Below are positions 27,055 through 34,291 of a stretch of 64,000 bases of DNA, piece after piece; positions within the stretch are counted from its first letter, which is position 1, and each line of letters starts with the position of its first letter. Location: contig CAKOOC010000003.1 in assembly GCA_934098375.1 (NCBI GenBank), positions 21,524-85,523 on the forward strand. The letters run 5' to 3'. The position numbers were made by a program, and so were the translations under genes. The stretch comes from an uncultured Bacilli bacterium. Lineage in GTDB: Bacteria; Bacillota_I; Bacilli_A; RF39; UBA660. The notes beneath the pieces are model-generated. The model saw nothing but the letters and a program-made list of their open reading frames with translations. It did no database searches and had not been told where the DNA came from.

Positions 27055-27447
27055 CTAACTTCTTAAAGAATATAATTCGGTTTGAATGTTTCTAATATTC
27101 AAGTCACAATTATTAATTTGCTTTTGAAATTCATTTATTTTTCTTAAACAAAAACTATTTAAACTAGAAACACTATTTTTTGCTAATTCTAAATTTCTAT
27201 AAATATTGGGAATTGACTCTCCGCCCAATATTTCTGTGCCACTTATAAATCCACCATTTCTACTGCTTTCTCCGGCAGCAAAAATATTATCTAACGCTGT
27301 TTCCACTGTTTTAGAATAATTACCTAACTGAGTATTAAATTCTTCATACCCTTTTTTCCAATTCTCGTAAATACTTTTAGTTCTATAATTTCCACGTAAT
27401 TGATCAGTTAATTGATATATTCTTCTTTCTCTTTCAGATGGTGTCAT
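27055..27447 (-). CDS. Small helical T7SS-associated protein
   Basis: 130 residues, no signal and no membrane helix. Two long helical stretches (about 1-55 and 75-128) are separated by a Gly-rich turn (SSRNGGF). The layout recalls small helical T7SS partners such as DUF5082-type or WXG-like chaperones, but I see no clear WxG. It lies 11 bases from each neighbour in the operon. It probably forms a helical complex with the double WXG protein or the lysozyme-like protein. Confidence 0.65.
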   Translation of the reverse strand: MTPSERERRIYQLTDQLRGNYRTKSIYENWKKGYEEFNTQLGNYSKTVETALDNIFAAGESSRNGGFISGTEILGGESIPNIYRNLELAKNSVSSLNSFCLRKINEFQKQINNCDLNIRNIQTELYSLRS

Positions 27448-27458
27448 CTTTTAATTCC

Positions 27459-28070
27459 TTACAAATTATTATTAATATTTGTTGTAGCAGTTGATAAATT
27501 GCTTATAGCTTCATTAAAATAGGTTGTATATATAGAAGTATTATCAGCAAAACTTTCAAATAAGTTTACAGCACGTTCTCTATTAGCGCCCGCTAACCAA
27601 TTGGAAAGTAGTTCATCTTTCTTAGCAGTAAAATCATTTAAAAATTTGTTATAACTATCAAAAATAGTTTCTAAAGTGGCTAAATCATTAAGAATACTTG
27701 GATCAACATCATATCTTACTGTTGCTTCTGCTGGAGTAATAGTTGTAAATTCCATTGAAGATGTTAAACTTTCACCAATCATTCCGCCACCACCATTGGC
27801 ATTTCTTACTTTTTGTACACTGATCATACTTTCAGCCGCATTATAAGTAACTAATACTGCATTTTGAATTAAAGCTCCTAACCCATTATATACGTTAATT
27901 AAGTTATTAATATGAGCAGTTGCATCTGAACTTACCCAGTGTGCTTTTAAATTAGCAATATTTGAAGAAAGATTATTTAATAAATCATCTCCTGTACTTA
28001 AAGAAAAACTATTTATTTCCTTACATTGTTCATATCCTAAATCTAGATTATTTATAACTATATCATTCAC
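27459..28070 (-). CDS. Double WXG100-like secreted protein
   Basis: 203 residues, no Sec signal. Two helical hairpins are arranged in tandem, each with a Trp in the turn: KAHWVSSDA (Trp45) and SNWLAGANRE (Trp158), with a GGGG linker near residue 95 between them. Classical EsxA-type proteins are about 100 residues and form dimers; here two such units seem fused, so one chain could mimic the dimer. It follows the YukD-like gene and precedes other T7 genes. Each WxG is a variant (WVS, WLA). Confidence 0.75.
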   Translation of the reverse strand: MNDIVINNLDLGYEQCKEINSFSLSTGDDLLNNLSSNIANLKAHWVSSDATAHINNLINVYNGLGALIQNAVLVTYNAAESMISVQKVRNANGGGGMIGESLTSSMEFTTITPAEATVRYDVDPSILNDLATLETIFDSYNKFLNDFTAKKDELLSNWLAGANRERAVNLFESFADNTSIYTTYFNEAISNLSTATTNINNNL

Positions 28071-28163
28071 AAAAATCTCCTCCTTCTATTTATTATGAAT
28101 AATAATCTCGGTAACCATACCCTAATACCATAATATCATTAATAAAATAATAATAAAGTAGCT

Positions 28164-28181
28164 GTGTAAATTACTTTACAC
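28164..28181 (-). terminator. Hairpin after the YukD-like gene (weak terminator or processing site)
   Basis: Perfect 7-bp stem GTGTAAA/TTTACAC with four-base loop, adjoining the stop codon. The following T content is poor, so partial read-through into the WXG-like gene is expected. Confidence 0.5.
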
Positions 28182-28439
28182 TTAAATTACTACTATTTTA
28201 CTGCCATTTTTTATTCCCGAATCTTTTACTAAGACGTTATTATCAAATTCTTTACCATTATCTCTATCAATAATTCTAATATCATTAATACTTTTATTAA
28301 AAGAATTATTAGACTCTTCCCTAATAGCGCTTAAAATATGTGTTTTTATTGTTCCTACTTTTTTATTATTTGGAATGTATACATCAAATTCTAATTCTAT
28401 AATTGGCACTATTACTGTGATTAGGTATTTATTTAGCAT
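28182..28439 (-). CDS. yukD: YukD/EsaB-like ubiquitin-fold protein
   Basis: 85 residues with a beta-grasp pattern: YLITVIVPIIELEFDVYIP strand pair, helix with TIKTHILSAIRE, then strands ending GIKNGSKIVVI. YukD/EsaB proteins are small ubiquitin-like regulators or structural parts of Firmicutes T7SS, normally encoded beside WXG100 and EssC genes as here. It is the first gene of the T7-like cluster and has a promoter directly upstream. Confidence 0.85.
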   Translation of the reverse strand: MLNKYLITVIVPIIELEFDVYIPNNKKVGTIKTHILSAIREESNNSFNKSINDIRIIDRDNGKEFDNNVLVKDSGIKNGSKIVVI

Positions 28440-28463
28440 GAAATCATCCCCGATTCTAAAACG

Positions 28464-28493
28464 ATTATATCACGATAAACGCTATTTAGTAAA
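28464..28493 (-). promoter_or_regulatory. Promoter at the head of the T7-like cluster
   Basis: Perfect TATAAT at 28464-28469, weak TTTACT at 28488-28493, spacer 18. A weak -35 suggests activator use or modest expression. Confidence 0.6.
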
Positions 28494-28507
28494 TTATGAA
28501 TTAAAAA

Positions 28508-28524
28508 AAGAAACCTAATTTCTT
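28508..28524 (-). terminator. Terminator after the RNase J-like gene
   Basis: AAGAAA/TTTCTT stem overlapping the stop, then seven T on the minus strand. It separates the housekeeping gene from the T7-like cluster. Confidence 0.65.
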
Positions 28525-30160
28525 AGACTTCTTGAATTACAGCAATTATCATTGGTTTGCACTCAGTTTCTACATAAAAATATTTACTTAATTTTTCTCT
28601 AATTTCTGTTTTAATATTATTAAAATCAACATAATTATTATTTATATTATTATTAATTACTTCCAGTGATATTCTCTTTATTTCATCAATCATTTCTTTC
28701 GAATCTTTAACATAAATAAATCCGCGAGTTGTTATTTCTGGACCAACTAGTAATCTTTTGTCCTTTTTAGCAAGTGTCGCACTGATAAGCACTATACCAT
28801 TTTCAGATAACATTTCTCTATCTTTTATAACTAAATCGCCAACATCATCTGAGCTTGTTCCATCAATTAAAACATCATCTATAAATATATGTTCTCCTGT
28901 TTCTTCTAATTTTTTATCAATAATAGTTATTACATCACCATTTTGTTTTAAGATAATATTTTCTTTTTGATAACCTAAATTACTAGCTAAATCAGCATTA
29001 CCAACCATATATCTATACTCACCTTTAACAGGTATAAAATATTTTGGTTTTAATAAATTAATCATTAGCATTAAATCTTCTGAAGAAGCATGTAATGAAA
29101 TACCTTTATCTTTTGGAATATTAATGGTATTAATATCCATCATCGCAAGTTCATTTTCAATTTTAACAAATAATTTTTCGTTTTCATCATATTTAGGTTC
29201 TGCAAAACAAACAGTATCAGAACTTATTAACTTAATATATTTATCATTACCAGCTATAATTTTTTCCATTGAATTATATGGATTAGCTCTATCATCACAA
29301 ACAAGTAATATAGCATCAGTATCATTTATATTAGATAAATCACCAATCATATTTGTATCTATATCCATATAATTATCTTTTATGGCCATGTTAATTATGT
29401 TTTGTAGTTTTTTACCCATAATTACAATTTTACGATGGGTATTTTTAGCTGCATTAAAGATTCCTTCAATTGTATATAAATGAACCGGAAGCACACTAAA
29501 TATTACTCTGCCACTTGCTTTATTAATAATATTTTTAAAAAATGATGACATATGATGATTAGGACTAGTGTGCCCAATATTTTCTGAAAAACTCGACTCA
29601 CATAAAAGAGCAAGTACTCCTTGTTTTCCTACATAAGCTATTTTTCCTAAATCCATATTATATGGTCCCATCATTGATGGATCAATTATAAAATCACCTG
29701 TATATACTATAGCACCATCAGCTGTATTTATTACATACATGACAGAATCCGGAACTGAATGATTAACTCTTACGGGAAATACACTTAATTCTTTACTTAT
29801 ATTAATCTTTTTATGTGTTTCAATCAATTTTAAATTACTTGCTGGTATTCCCTCTAATATCATTTGATTATAAGTATATTTTGTTGCGTATACTTTAATC
29901 TCTGGTATAACTTTAATTAAATCATTTACGCCACCATAACTTTCTGGGTGTGCATGTGTTATAAATACCCCTACTATTTTATCTTTGTTTTGAACAAGAT
30001 AAGAATAATCCGGTAAAATATAATCTATTCCAAATATTGTATCATTCGCATATTTTAATCCTGCATCAAGGACAAATATATGATCATCTATATTAACAAC
30101 ATAAGTATTTTTACCATTTTCATCAAGCCCACCCATGCCAAAAATCTTTATTTTACACAT
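28523..30160 (-). CDS. Ribonuclease J family protein with degraded metal site (J2-like)
   Basis: 545 residues with the full RNase J layout: metallo-beta-lactamase fold, beta-CASP domain and C-terminal domain ending PMIIAVIQEV. The usual HxHxDH motif reads HAHPES (about residue 70), and the usual PVHGEYR reads PVKGEYR (about 375), so several metal ligands are lost; HSVPD and TGDF are kept. In Bacillus, RNase J2 is a weakly active partner of J1. This protein is best viewed as a J2-type structural partner, with an active J1 expected elsewhere. Own promoter upstream. Confidence 0.9.
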   Translation of the reverse strand: MCKIKIFGMGGLDENGKNTYVVNIDDHIFVLDAGLKYANDTIFGIDYILPDYSYLVQNKDKIVGVFITHAHPESYGGVNDLIKVIPEIKVYATKYTYNQMILEGIPASNLKLIETHKKINISKELSVFPVRVNHSVPDSVMYVINTADGAIVYTGDFIIDPSMMGPYNMDLGKIAYVGKQGVLALLCESSFSENIGHTSPNHHMSSFFKNIINKASGRVIFSVLPVHLYTIEGIFNAAKNTHRKIVIMGKKLQNIINMAIKDNYMDIDTNMIGDLSNINDTDAILLVCDDRANPYNSMEKIIAGNDKYIKLISSDTVCFAEPKYDENEKLFVKIENELAMMDINTINIPKDKGISLHASSEDLMLMINLLKPKYFIPVKGEYRYMVGNADLASNLGYQKENIILKQNGDVITIIDKKLEETGEHIFIDDVLIDGTSSDDVGDLVIKDREMLSENGIVLISATLAKKDKRLLVGPEITTRGFIYVKDSKEMIDEIKRISLEVINNNINNNYVDFNNIKTEIREKLSKYFYVETECKPMIIAVIQEV

Positions 30161-30205
30161 TTATTATCACTCTTTCTTATATTTAAAGTTCTTTTCGGTA
30201 AACCA

Positions 30206-30234
30206 ATTATATCAAAATATTTATTTTTTTTCAA
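30206..30234 (-). promoter_or_regulatory. Promoter of the RNase J-like gene
   Basis: TTGAAA at 30229-30234, 17-base spacer, TATAAT at 30206-30211. Confidence 0.75.
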
Positions 30235-30242
30235 TTATTTTA

Positions 30243-30341
30243 ATGCAAAAGAAAAGTAGAAGATAAATCTCCTACTTTTCCCGCATCAGAACAAATCTAA
30301 CGCTTCAAAATTCAGATTGGCCTATGTGTTTAACCATAGAC
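30243..30341 (-). ncRNA. Candidate small RNA of about 95-100 nt
   Basis: A stand-alone unit between two protein genes: near-consensus promoter just upstream and a strong terminator at its 3' end, with no reading frame of note. The predicted RNA has a CUAUG/CAUAG hairpin near its 5' end and a second imperfect AAUCU/AGAUU hairpin before the terminator. It does not match SRP RNA, tmRNA, RNase P or a T-box by eye. The identity and target are unknown. Confidence 0.5.
30251..30280 (-). terminator. Terminator of the candidate small RNA
   Basis: Nine-bp stem GAAAAGTAG/CTACTTTTC, one A-C mismatch, then AGAT/ATCT and a two-base loop, with TTTT following on the minus strand. Confidence 0.75.
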
Positions 30342-30347
30342 AATTAG

Positions 30348-30377
30348 ATTATATAACAAACATTAATAACTTTGCAA
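30348..30377 (-). promoter_or_regulatory. Promoter of the candidate small RNA
   Basis: TTGCAA at 30372-30377, 18-base spacer, TATAAT at 30348-30353; predicted start near 30341. Confidence 0.65.
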
Positions 30378-30383
30378 GACTTT

Positions 30384-30410
30384 TTTTAAAAAAAGTGAAA
30401 ATTTTCACTA
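30384..30410 (-). terminator. Terminator after the NodB-like gene
   Basis: Palindrome AGTGAAAATTTTCACT (30394-30409) overlapping the stop codon, followed by a T-run on the minus strand. Confidence 0.7.
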
Positions 30411-31175
30411 ATTTTTTTCGGCTATTAATTCTTTTACATACAATATCTTTAAATCTTGCTTATTTATCTCATTTAAAATAAGCTTCATATTATCTAAAGA
30501 AACACTATTATTAATAAATATAATATCACCACTATTTATCTTATTTAAAGTATCCATAATACTTTTACTAGCGTCCACTGAATAATTAACAATATAATAT
30601 TTATACTTTTGACATTCATTTAAAAGTGAATAGTCCTTTAAACATAATTTAATGTCTTGTTTATTTTTTTTAAGTAAACTATGCAAATCTGAAAAATGCT
30701 CTTTTTCACCATTTATATACTCCATATCATTTTTAATAGCAGTGTTTATATTTGCTACTAGTGCATACTTTATATTATTTTCATTAAAATAATCCTCTAT
30801 TAACTCATTGTTATAAATTATGAAAGATACCGCTCTTTTTTTCTCATTACCCTTAATAATTATTTTATCTTTATTATCTTCTAAAGATACTTCCGGTTTT
30901 ATTAAATCATACTTTAAATATAGTTCATTAAATGAACCAAATTCTTCCATTTTTACAAACGATTTATATTCATTAACTTCCTTCCCATTAATTCCCGGAA
31001 TAATCGTATTATCTTTTATAACAGCATTAACGGCCCTTTCATAATAATCATCTTTTTTATCTAAGATACTTTTCATAATAGGATTTTTACTATCAATATA
31101 AATCATCACTCTATCAGTAAGATAAAAACTAAAAACAACTAAAACAATCGTAACAAAATACTTTATTTTATTCAT
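30408..31175 (-). CDS. Membrane-anchored NodB-fold protein lacking deacetylase motifs
   Basis: The start at 31175 is chosen because AAAGGAGAAC lies just upstream. 255 residues: N-terminal membrane anchor (5-24) and external domain. The pattern KRAVSFIIYN then IEDYFNENNIKYALV, and the ending SGDIIFINNS then ILNEINKQDLKILYVKELI, follow the strands of polysaccharide deacetylases of the PdaB/NodB fold. The catalytic TFDDG and HxxxH motifs are absent, so the domain is probably inactive. Role unknown; a wall- or spore-related scaffold is possible. Confidence 0.5.
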   Translation of the reverse strand: MNKIKYFVTIVLVVFSFYLTDRVMIYIDSKNPIMKSILDKKDDYYERAVNAVIKDNTIIPGINGKEVNEYKSFVKMEEFGSFNELYLKYDLIKPEVSLEDNKDKIIIKGNEKKRAVSFIIYNNELIEDYFNENNIKYALVANINTAIKNDMEYINGEKEHFSDLHSLLKKNKQDIKLCLKDYSLLNECQKYKYYIVNYSVDASKSIMDTLNKINSGDIIFINNSVSLDNMKLILNEINKQDLKILYVKELIAEKN

Positions 31176-31241
31176 AAGTTCTCCTTTAATTCTCACTGAT
31201 ATATATTATTATTTACTTTTAAAAATATGCCTCTTTTGAAT

Positions 31242-31592
31242 CTAATTTATTTCTTCCGGTGCTTTATCTTCTTTTTTATTTGTTAAAAATACTACTTTAT
31301 CAACTATTACTTCTGTACTATATTTTTTTTCTTTATTATCATCTTCATAGACAGAACTTTTTAATTGACCTCTTACTGCAATCAAATCGCCCTTTTTAAC
31401 ATACTCACATACTCTAGATGCTATTCCATCCCATAAAACACATCTAATAAAATCAGCTTCATATATTCCTTCAGCATTTTTATAACTTCTTTGCACTGCC
31501 AAAGTTATTCTTGAAACCTTTTTATTATTGTCAGTAGTTATGATTTCTGGATCTTTCGTAAGGCGTCCTATTAAACTAATTAAATTATACAT
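31242..31592 (-). CDS. ssb: Single-stranded DNA-binding protein, short SsbB-like paralogue
   Basis: 116 residues forming one OB fold: MYNLISLIGRLTKDPE start, the conserved FIRCVLWDGIA region, and a KGDLIAVRGQL strand. The long acidic-tipped C-terminal tail (DDDIPF-like) of replicative SSB is missing; the protein ends KAPEEIN. It is thus like the SsbB type linked to DNA uptake or recombination in Bacilli, or a minimal SSB. A second full-length ssb near rpsF/rpsR would be expected elsewhere. Confidence 0.93.
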   Translation of the reverse strand: MYNLISLIGRLTKDPEIITTDNNKKVSRITLAVQRSYKNAEGIYEADFIRCVLWDGIASRVCEYVKKGDLIAVRGQLKSSVYEDDNKEKKYSTEVIVDKVVFLTNKKEDKAPEEIN

Positions 31593-31657
31593 AAATTCTC
31601 CTTTCCTTCATCTTTTTACCATTAAAAAATAATTTAATCAAAGAAAGAAAAATTAAA

Positions 31658-31681
31658 AACTAGCCTTAAAAATGACTAGTT
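31658..31681 (-). terminator. Terminator after sufB
   Basis: AACTAG/CTAGTT arms around a 12-base loop, then TTTTTAATTTTT on the minus strand. Confidence 0.55.
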
Positions 31682-31743
31682 CTTCTAAATTTTATCTCCA
31701 CTTTTTTAAAGTTCATCATAAAGATTTATAAATTTAATATAAA

Positions 31744-33030
31744 TTAATTATTTCTTAGTAATCTATTTAGTTCTACTGCATACTCTAAAGGAAGTTCTTT
31801 TTTAAAATCAGAAATAAATCCCAAAATAACTAATTCTTTAGCACGGTCCTCATTTAATCCTTTACTCATTAAATAAAATAATTTTTCCGCACTTAATTTA
31901 GAAACCGTTGCTTCATGTTCCAAAATACTACTATCATTTAAAACTACATTTTTAGGAATTGTATCACTCTTAGAAATATTATCCATTAAAATAGTATCGC
32001 ATTTTAATGAGGCTTCACTACTTGACGCTCCCGGAAGAATTTTTATTGTTCCCCTATAATTAGCACTTCCTCCCCCTTCAGCAATACTTTTGGAAATAAT
32101 AGTGCTTTTAGTATGTTTTCCTATATGTATCATTTTAGCCCCAGCATCTAAAATTTGACCCTTTTTGGCATACGCTATACTTAAAGAACTAGATGATGAA
32201 TAATCTCCTTTTAATATACTAGCAGGATACTTCATTGTTATATAACTTCCAATATTTCCATCTAGCCACTGCATATAACCATGTTCATCAACTATACTTC
32301 TTTTAGTAACTAAATTATAAACATCCGTGCTCCAATTTTGAATTGTACTATATTTGCATTTTGCTCTTTTACCAACATATATTTCTACAACCCCCGCATG
32401 AAGTGAATTCTGTGAATAACTTGTCGCTGTACAGCCTTCAATATAAGATAATTCTGCATCATCATCAACTATAATTATTGTTCTTTCAAACTGTCCCATT
32501 AACTCACTAGATATTCTAAAATAACTTTGTAGTGGTCTATCCAATTTTACTCCTTTAGGAATATAAATAAATGATCCACCACTCCATAACGCTCCATTTA
32601 AAGCCGTAAATTTATTTTCATCATATTTAACTAAATTATTAAAATATTCCTTAAACATTTCCGGATACTCTTTTAATGCTTCATCCGTCGATAAAAAAAT
32701 AACACCTTGATCATCTTTCATCTTATGATAAAAAACTTCACTTTCTATCTGATTAGAAACTCCACACAAATAAGTCTTTTCGGCATCTATAACACCTAAT
32801 TTTTTAAATGTATCCTTAACATCTTTATCAACATTTTCCCAGTTATCAGTTAACTCTCCCACTTTTTTATAATAATTAATTGATTCAAAATCTATATTTA
32901 ATTCTGGCCCAAAATTAGGATTATCTAATTCTAAGAACTTTTTAAAAGATTTAATTCTAAAATCAAGCATCCATTCTGGTTCTTTTTTTAATTTAGAAAT
33001 TTTAGTAATGTAATCTTCATTTAATTTCAT
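31744..33030 (-). CDS. sufB: SufB, Fe-S cluster scaffold protein
   Basis: 428 residues, slightly shorter than usual SufB (about 465). It has the right-handed beta-helix core and the diagnostic LKCDTILM segment with its conserved Cys, LEHEATVSKL with the His-Glu pair, and the ending LEYAVELNRLLRNN. SufB assembles Fe-S clusters with SufC and SufD. No sufC, sufD, sufS or sufU lies next to it; the preceding genes are a frameshifted short gene and spoVS. The suf genes may be dispersed, or the system may be reduced to SufBC. Confidence 0.93.
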   Translation of the reverse strand: MKLNEDYITKISKLKKEPEWMLDFRIKSFKKFLELDNPNFGPELNIDFESINYYKKVGELTDNWENVDKDVKDTFKKLGVIDAEKTYLCGVSNQIESEVFYHKMKDDQGVIFLSTDEALKEYPEMFKEYFNNLVKYDENKFTALNGALWSGGSFIYIPKGVKLDRPLQSYFRISSELMGQFERTIIIVDDDAELSYIEGCTATSYSQNSLHAGVVEIYVGKRAKCKYSTIQNWSTDVYNLVTKRSIVDEHGYMQWLDGNIGSYITMKYPASILKGDYSSSSSLSIAYAKKGQILDAGAKMIHIGKHTKSTIISKSIAEGGGSANYRGTIKILPGASSSEASLKCDTILMDNISKSDTIPKNVVLNDSSILEHEATVSKLSAEKLFYLMSKGLNEDRAKELVILGFISDFKKELPLEYAVELNRLLRNN

Positions 33031-33079
33031 AAAAAATCACCACTAAATATTATAAAACAGTTTTACACTAAAAAAAAGA

Positions 33080-33308
33080 CTAGAATTTTAATCTCTTTTT
33101 TTCTTCTAGTAAACTAATAACTGGTAAAACATTTTCATCAATATAGTTTTTTAAAAAAGGAAGTAACTCATTTAGATAGCGCATCAGTTAAATCCATAAA
33201 AAAAGTTAAATGATCATTAAAATATCTATCATTTTTAAAATATACAAAAAAATCATTTAAATAACGATTTATTTCCTCCATATTATCTTTAGAGAATCTT
33301 TTTTTCAT
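33080..33308 (-). pseudogene. Frameshifted short gene or two overlapping tiny genes
   Basis: A start at 33308 after AAAGGGGG opens 46 codons (MKKRFSKDNMEEINRYLNDF...) ending in TGA at 33168-33170. A second frame of 34 codons runs from 33184 to 33080 (MRYLNELLPFLKNYIDENV...). Together they would make one helical protein of about 80 residues after a one-base shift near 33175. No family recognised. It fills the 335-base space between spoVS and sufB. A sequencing indel or recent decay would explain it. Confidence 0.5.
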
Positions 33309-33364
33309 AAATATACCCCCTTTTAAAGTATATCACATAATTATTAAAAGCATAATAAAAAGGC

Positions 33365-33625
33365 TTATGCAGCCTCTACAATTAATTTAATCGCTGTTTT
33401 TTCGGCACCCTCAATTATAATATCTGAAAATGCTGGAATAACAACTAAATTTTTCCCACTCGGAGCAACAAATCCCCTGGCAATTGCAATAGCTTTAATC
33501 GCTTGATTTAAACTCCCTGCTCCAATTGTTTGAATTTCTACTACTCCATCTAGTCTAAAAACGTTCGCGATTGCCCCTGCTACTTTGCTAGGATTACTCT
33601 TACTAGATACTTTTAATGTTTCCAT
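33365..33625 (-). CDS. spoVS: SpoVS-like protein
   Basis: 86 residues matching SpoVS almost throughout: METLKVSSKSNPSKVAGAIA start, VVEIQTIGAGSLNQAIKAIA, and IIEGAEKTAIKLIVEA end. SpoVS is a small Alba-like protein needed for late sporulation in Bacillus but also kept in many non-sporulating Firmicutes. A hairpin in the 5' leader covers its ribosome site, suggesting translational control. Genes around it are unrelated. Confidence 0.95.
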   Translation of the reverse strand: METLKVSSKSNPSKVAGAIANVFRLDGVVEIQTIGAGSLNQAIKAIAIARGFVAPSGKNLVVIPAFSDIIIEGAEKTAIKLIVEAA

Positions 33626-33629
33626 TTTG

Positions 33630-33656
33630 CCTCCTTCATAAAAATATTATGAAGGA
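33630..33656 (-). promoter_or_regulatory. Hairpin masking the spoVS ribosome binding site
   Basis: Perfect 10-bp inverted repeat TCCTTCATAA/TTATGAAGGA with five-base loop at 33632-33656. The 3' arm on the message contains the AAGGA of the GAAGGAGG Shine-Dalgarno (33630-33637). Confidence 0.7.
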
Positions 33657-33709
33657 TATATTTGTTTTAGAATATTATTATTAGGTTTTAATTTTAAACA
33701 AAGAAGTAT

Positions 33710-34291
33710 TTATTTTAATCCTTGGCTTTTATTAAGCTTCGTTAATTTCAAATAACTTGGAACATCTTTTACCATAATTATTTCACTTAAATGTTCTTCA
33801 ACTTTTTCTTTTGATAGTTCCGATGCTAAACAAAATACATTATTACCATATCTTGTTTTACCTAAATATAAATCAGACCAATGACTTCTAAGTGATATTA
33901 AAATAGGCACTAAGGTAAAATTGCCATCATTAAATAAAACTGTATAAGGAGTAATGTCTCCTGATGGCAGTAAATTGCCTACAATTGGAAGAAGCAATGT
34001 ATTTTCATTGATAACAACCTTTACACCTTCACTATTATAAGTATAGGCTCCCTTACGATTAAAATATATTTTATTTAAATTATCTTCTTCACTTATTGCC
34101 ATATCTTCAAATTTATCTTGAACATCCTTAGGCATATCATCAAAATCACAATACAAGTTTTGAGGTTTTACCACTTTTCTTGTTACCACAAATGGCAAGC
34201 ATTCTTTAAAGCCACCATTCGCAAGCATATAAACTTTAACTGATTTTAGTAGTTCTTTTGGAACATATCTAATATTTAAAAACTTTTTCAT
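33710..34291 (-). CDS. Conserved-looking cytoplasmic protein, unknown function
   Basis: 193 residues without signal or membrane segments, mixed alpha/beta. It contains a DFDDMPKDVQDKFEDM acidic stretch (about 49-64) and a VGNLLPSGDITPYTVLF segment (about 105-120). I do not recognise the family. The frame begins directly at the end of the upstream methyltransferase gene (no gap), so it is cotranslated with it and may act in RNA modification or regulation of that enzyme. Confidence 0.7.
   Translation of the reverse strand: MKKFLNIRYVPKELLKSVKVYMLANGGFKECLPFVVTRKVVKPQNLYCDFDDMPKDVQDKFEDMAISEEDNLNKIYFNRKGAYTYNSEGVKVVINENTLLLPIVGNLLPSGDITPYTVLFNDGNFTLVPILISLRSHWSDLYLGKTRYGNNVFCLASELSKEKVEEHLSEIIMVKDVPSYLKLTKLNKSQGLK

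Noticed and set aside
1..28440. Whole region as an integrative conjugative element
   Set aside because: No integrase, relaxase, coupling protein, tRNA attachment site or flanking direct repeat is visible; could change if such genes lie beyond base 1.
30243..30341. SRP RNA or 6S RNA
   Set aside because: No SRP GGAAGG tetraloop/asymmetric-loop motif and no long closed helix with central bubble as in 6S RNA.
30160..30410. tRNA gene
   Set aside because: No cloverleaf, no GGTTCGA-type T arm; sequence is explained by promoters, a small RNA and terminators.
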